Of a DNA stretch of 23,678 nt, positions 20,020 to 23,678 are shown piece by piece. Position 1 is the stretch's first letter. Each line of letters starts with the position of its first letter. Below the pieces are notes generated by a model. It was not told the origin of the DNA. It saw only the letters and a list, made by a program, of their open reading frames with translations, and ran no database searches. Source of the DNA: Zancudomyces culisetae (Eukaryota; Kickxellomycota; Harpellomycetes; Harpellales; Legeriomycetaceae); assembly GCA_001969505.1 (NCBI GenBank), contig LSSK01000850.1:1-23678 (forward strand). The letters run 5' to 3'. Position numbers and translations under genes: made by a program.

Positions 20020-23000
20020 ATGGGGATAATAGATAGAATCGAGTTGGAAAACTTTAAATCGTACAAAGGCCATCAGGTAATAGGGCCATTTAGCTCATTT
20101 ACTTCGATCGTGGGACCTAATGGGTCAGGAAAGAGTAACTTGATGGATGCAATAAGCTTTGTGCTGGAGGTAAAGGGAACACAGCTGCGATCAGCACAAT
20201 TAAAAGATCTGATCTACAAAGGATCCGGTTTAAGCAAGAGAGAGACCATAAAGCGAGCAATGGTATCCGTGGTTATAAAATCGAAAAAACTAAGGGTGGG
20301 AGAAAGGGTAAACCAAGCTGAAGAGACAGGACAACCGGAAGAGGTAGAAATTATAGAGAAGAAATTTCAACGCATTGTAACGATAACTGGTGGGAGCGAG
20401 TACAGGATAGATGGCGGAGTGGTAAGCTTTGGAGAGTACAATGCTGAGCTGGAACGGCAAGGCGTGATGGTAAAAGCACGAAACTTCCTGGTGTTTCAGG
20501 GGGATGTAGAATCAATTGCATCACAATCACCAATGGAGTTGACACGACTGGTAGAGCGCGTCTCAGGCTCGGCCGAATACAGGGAACAGTACGAAGAGCT
20601 AAGAAGACAGGAGGAAGCGGCAGCTGAGCAGAGTAATCTACTTTTTAGTAAGCGAAGGGCGCTTGCGAGTGAGCTAAAGTCGCTTATGGAGATGAAAAAA
20701 GAGCAAGAGGAATACGAGAGCAAGCGACAAGAGATTAGCCGAATGGAAACCGAGTACATGCGGCTGCTAATTCACCAGGGTGAACAAAAAGAGGTTTCTT
20801 TAATACAAGAGATTGATGATGATACTAATGCAATTCAGAGCAAAGAACGTGAAATGGAGCAAAAAGAGCAGGAGTTGAACGGGTACAAAAGGGAATCCGC
20901 AAAAGCCTACAAGCAAATGATTAAAGATGATAAGACAGTTCGGATGGTTGAGCGACAGATTGAAGAGCAGCAACCGGTTTTAGTTGGGTTACGTGAAGCA
21001 GTAATAGCAACAAAACGCAAGCTGAAAGATCAGGAAAACAAGCAGCGTGAAATCGAGCGGGATTTACAGCGCAAAGAAAGTGGCCTACAAGAGCTTGTAC
21101 AGGAGATAAGCGAGCTTGAGCGCGTCAAACAACGCTCTGAGCAGGAGCGAGAGCAGCAAGAAAGAGAAAATGAGAAAGAGCGAGAGGGAAAGACAGGAAA
21201 AGAAAGAGATGAAATGAGAACCAAGTATTATCAAATAAAGGCGGAGATTGAAACCAAATACTCAAAGCAAAACCTCGAGCTGCAAACTTTGCAAAAACAA
21301 GTATCCAAGTTAGCAAAACAGAGTGAACAGGTAAATCAGCAGATTCAAGACCTAACCCAACAGATCCAGCAAAAACAGCAGCAAGTCGATTCACAAAACG
21401 AGCAGATTGATGGTGACATACAAACTGTGCAGCAACTTGAGCAGAAATACAAAGAGCTTGAGTTGCAGCGCAAAAAAAATGAGCGTGAGCATGAGCGGCT
21501 TGAGGTTTTGGAGCAGGAGGCAAGTGAAAAGTTAGGAAAGGTCTTGGAGCAAATTGTGGAGACCAAGCGAAAAATGGCAGATAGCAGACAAGAGGCAAAA
21601 CGGGCCGAGATGATAGCGGGTTTGAGAAGACTGTTCCACCAAAACAACAATGGTGCAAATAACGCAGGTGGCAGGTTGGTAGTACATGGCCGAGTGGCGG
21701 ATATTTGTGCACCTATACAGAGTAAATATGATGAAGCGGTCCGTGTGGTGTTGGGTAGGAACAGCGACGCGATTGTGGTGGATACACAGCAAACTGCTAT
21801 TGAGTGTATCAGATATTTGCGAGAGCAACGGGCTGGGAGGGCCACGTTTTTGCCACTTGACATCATGTCCAACGCATCGGCATCGACAGCAAGTATGGAT
21901 ATAGATGACGATGGAGGTGTGGGTATGGGTATGGATATGGATGTCGATGTGGATTTCGGTCTACAGGGTATTAGAATCAAGAGAGCAACACAAGTCATTC
22001 GTTATGATATGGTCTACGACCAAGTGATGAAGTATGTTTGCGCAAATACGGTGGTTTGTGAAAATATACAGCAGGCTAAACAATTCCAGCGCTCTTCGAG
22101 AAGAAATACGAAAGTAAAAGTCGTGACTCTTGATGGAACTGTGATAGAAAGAAATGGTAATATTAGTGGAGGATATTCTGCTTCACAAGCGCATGGTACC
22201 AGCGATATGGCCTCGGATGCCAAACGACTCAACAAATTGATCCAAACCCGTGAAGAATTGGCAGCCCAAATAAACCAAACGAGCCAGCGCAAGGCCAAGC
22301 TGCTTCTCCTACTTCAGCAGTCTTCTCCATCAGCAAGCGCTCCGGGCACAATGCCTTCTACAACAGATGATACATTGCAAAGACTTGAAATGGCTCGGGA
22401 TATACTGAGCGGCAGCAAAAGAAGGCTGCAAACACTTCTTAGCGAGAAGCAGCAACTCCAACACAAGCATGATATCCTCGCATCTTCGCTGCCTTCACAA
22501 CAAGAAAATATCGATCTCGAGTTAAAGATTGAGGAGCTTAAGAGCGTTGTCAACAAACCGTTTGTTGCATTTTGCCAAAAATACAACTTTGATAGCATTG
22601 AATCGTACGAGGATGCTGTAATAAATGCCACCAAGCTACAGCAGCAGCAGCACGCAAACATTGCACGCATATCATCGCAGATTGACAAGCTGCAGACGCA
22701 AAGGTCGTTTGAAGATGATCTCAAATCACAGATGTCGGATCAACTAAATGTATTGAATGCTCAAATCCAGGCCACAAAAGACCAGATTGAGCAGTTTACA
22801 GCTAGGGCTGATGAGCTGGAAACCAATACATTGCAAAACAACCTGTTGGTACAGCTAAACGATTCCAAGGCCAAATACAAAACTGCCAGACAAACATACG
22901 CTGAACTACAGCAAAAAATTCTCGAACTCACACAGAACATCAGTGGTTTATTGGCAGAAAGTATAAGAGACGGCAAACGACTGGTAGGGAACAAGTCTGC

Positions 23001-23678
23001 GCAATTAGAAAGGTTACGACTGGAGAAGTACAGGTTGTTGGTTAAAGCCAAATATGAAGGAATGGAGGGAATCCAGCTGTCTTTTTCGGCCTCTGAAGGT
23101 AGCAGCAAAGGTAAAAAGGGGGCAGAGGCGGGGGTTGTCAAGAGTCTAAAGGACGTTGACGTTGATAGTCTTAAACGGATGGTACTTAACAACCAATCTC
23201 AAGAGCACCAGCAGATCAGCGTTGTTTTATCGGCCAAAACCAAGGGAAGGCTTGCATCCGATAATGCCGAAGCAACGTTGAGGGAGATGATCGAACAGCT
23301 GGAGGTTCAGATTGCCCAGTACCGAAAGATGTTGCAGTCTTCTGTTGGTGCTGGCGGAAGTGTCAATGTAGCTCAAGCCACTGCCACCACAGGTGTCAAC
23401 CTGGGCCACTTGGAGGCCAAAACCAAGGTGCTGTCAACCAAACTCTCTGCCATTGATCACGAATTCACCAAGATTCGCAACCACGCCAAATCTGCATCGT
23501 CTGCGTTTCTCCAAATCAAGCGTAAGCGTACTGAGCTATTCCTTGACATGTACAACTACCTAGCCCAGCACATCGATGCCTTCTACAAGCAGCTGACCAT
23601 TGTTCCCAATCTATTCCCCATGGGAGGCACTGCGTACCTCACACTCGAGACGCCGACGGCATCCGCAAATACCGGCGG
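20020..23678 (+). CDS. SMC1: Cohesin subunit SMC1 (3' end beyond window; 1,219 residues visible)
   Basis: SMC1 pairs with SMC3 to form the cohesin ring that holds sister chromatids together. The N-terminal ATPase half opens with IELENFKSYKGHQVIGPF and Walker A GPNGSGKSN (residues 32-40), then the Q-loop segment ARNFLVFQGDVESIA (Gln160). A long Glu/Gln/Lys-rich coiled coil follows. The hinge is at about 545-722, from GRLVVHGRVADI to TLDGTVIERNGNISGG. The second coiled coil runs to the end and includes AFLQIKRKRTELFLDMYNYL, matching the region just before the C-terminal ATPase half. That half (LSGGEK signature, Walker B) lies outside the window. In-frame stops at 20005-20010 fix the ATG at 20020, and no intron is visible. 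It is longer than human SMC1A by roughly 120 residues at the equivalent point, partly from an acidic hinge insertion at 617-650. SFVLE replaces the usual SFVLG after Walker A. The MGxxxxIELENFKSYKG start separates it from SMC2, SMC3 and SMC4. Confidence 0.97.
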   Translation, partial: MGIIDRIELENFKSYKGHQVIGPFSSFTSIVGPNGSGKSNLMDAISFVLEVKGTQLRSAQLKDLIYKGSGLSKRETIKRAMVSVVIKSKKLRVGERVNQAEETGQPEEVEIIEKKFQRIVTITGGSEYRIDGGVVSFGEYNAELERQGVMVKARNFLVFQGDVESIASQSPMELTRLVERVSGSAEYREQYEELRRQEEAAAEQSNLLFSKRRALASELKSLMEMKKEQEEYESKRQEISRMETEYMRLLIHQGEQKEVSLIQEIDDDTNAIQSKEREMEQKEQELNGYKRESAKAYKQMIKDDKTVRMVERQIEEQQPVLVGLREAVIATKRKLKDQENKQREIERDLQRKESGLQELVQEISELERVKQRSEQEREQQERENEKEREGKTGKERDEMRTKYYQIKAEIETKYSKQNLELQTLQKQVSKLAKQSEQVNQQIQDLTQQIQQKQQQVDSQNEQIDGDIQTVQQLEQKYKELELQRKKNEREHERLEVLEQEASEKLGKVLEQIVETKRKMADSRQEAKRAEMIAGLRRLFHQNNNGANNAGGRLVVHGRVADICAPIQSKYDEAVRVVLGRNSDAIVVDTQQTAIECIRYLREQRAGRATFLPLDIMSNASASTASMDIDDDGGVGMGMDMDVDVDFGLQGIRIKRATQVIRYDMVYDQVMKYVCANTVVCENIQQAKQFQRSSRRNTKVKVVTLDGTVIERNGNISGGYSASQAHGTSDMASDAKRLNKLIQTREELAAQINQTSQRKAKLLLLLQQSSPSASAPGTMPSTTDDTLQRLEMARDILSGSKRRLQTLLSEKQQLQHKHDILASSLPSQQENIDLELKIEELKSVVNKPFVAFCQKYNFDSIESYEDAVINATKLQQQQHANIARISSQIDKLQTQRSFEDDLKSQMSDQLNVLNAQIQATKDQIEQFTARADELETNTLQNNLLVQLNDSKAKYKTARQTYAELQQKILELTQNISGLLAESIRDGKRLVGNKSAQLERLRLEKYRLLVKAKYEGMEGIQLSFSASEGSSKGKKGAEAGVVKSLKDVDVDSLKRMVLNNQSQEHQQISVVLSAKTKGRLASDNAEATLREMIEQLEVQIAQYRKMLQSSVGAGGSVNVAQATATTGVNLGHLEAKTKVLSTKLSAIDHEFTKIRNHAKSASSAFLQIKRKRTELFLDMYNYLAQHIDAFYKQLTIVPNLFPMGGTAYLTLETPTASANTG

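Noticed and set aside
21125-21998. Long minus-strand frames of up to 217 codons inside SMC1
   Set aside because: They are antisense to an unmistakable SMC1 coding region with conserved hinge motifs, so they are shadows.

Overview
This is eukaryotic nuclear DNA, most likely from an early-branching fungus. It carries two long intron-free genes of typical opisthokont families (a REM plus Cdc25-type Ras exchange factor and cohesin SMC1), a decayed LINE end with a CCHC knuckle of the kind common in early-diverging fungi, and a third gene whose only good reading is a selenoprotein. The fungal placement is inference: a lineage such as Zoopagomycota or Harpellales would fit, but the sequence cannot prove it. 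Noncoding DNA is strongly AT-rich with many A/T runs.

Layout: 1-1010 has no recognisable gene. 1011-1545 (minus) is the broken 3' end of a non-LTR retrotransposon. 1826-6916 (minus) is a 1,696-residue RasGEF with a novel-looking N-terminal helical region, a long disordered middle and a split catalytic domain. 6917-18067 is about 11 kb in which I find no gene I can support, only simple repeats, hairpins, three 11-base C/G runs and two weak ORFs. 18163-18982 (minus) is a selenoprotein H gene. 18983-20019 is the divergent promoter region. 20020 to the window end (plus) is SMC1, cut off before its C-terminal ATPase half.

The main discovery is the selenoprotein H candidate. A lysine-rich 163-codon ORF ends at a TGA (18491-18493). 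Translation straight through that TGA continues, without gap or frameshift, into the rest of the SelH fold: IEHCTR-TGA-RVF against IEHCTS-Sec-RVY of vertebrate SELENOH, then the NKPR...F segment. After one short intron come PPRKLKFPE and a C-terminal helix. No in-frame TGA occurs in the other ~2,900 codons of the two large genes, so TGA is not generally reassigned. A SECIS-like fold follows the stop codon at 18068-18158. Selenocysteine was long thought absent from fungi and has been reported only in a few early-branching fungal phyla, so this locus deserves direct checking.

The three genes are not an obvious functional unit. SelH and SMC1 are head to head and share about 1 kb of upstream DNA. 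Both products are expected to be nuclear and could be co-expressed, but nothing in the sequence proves that.
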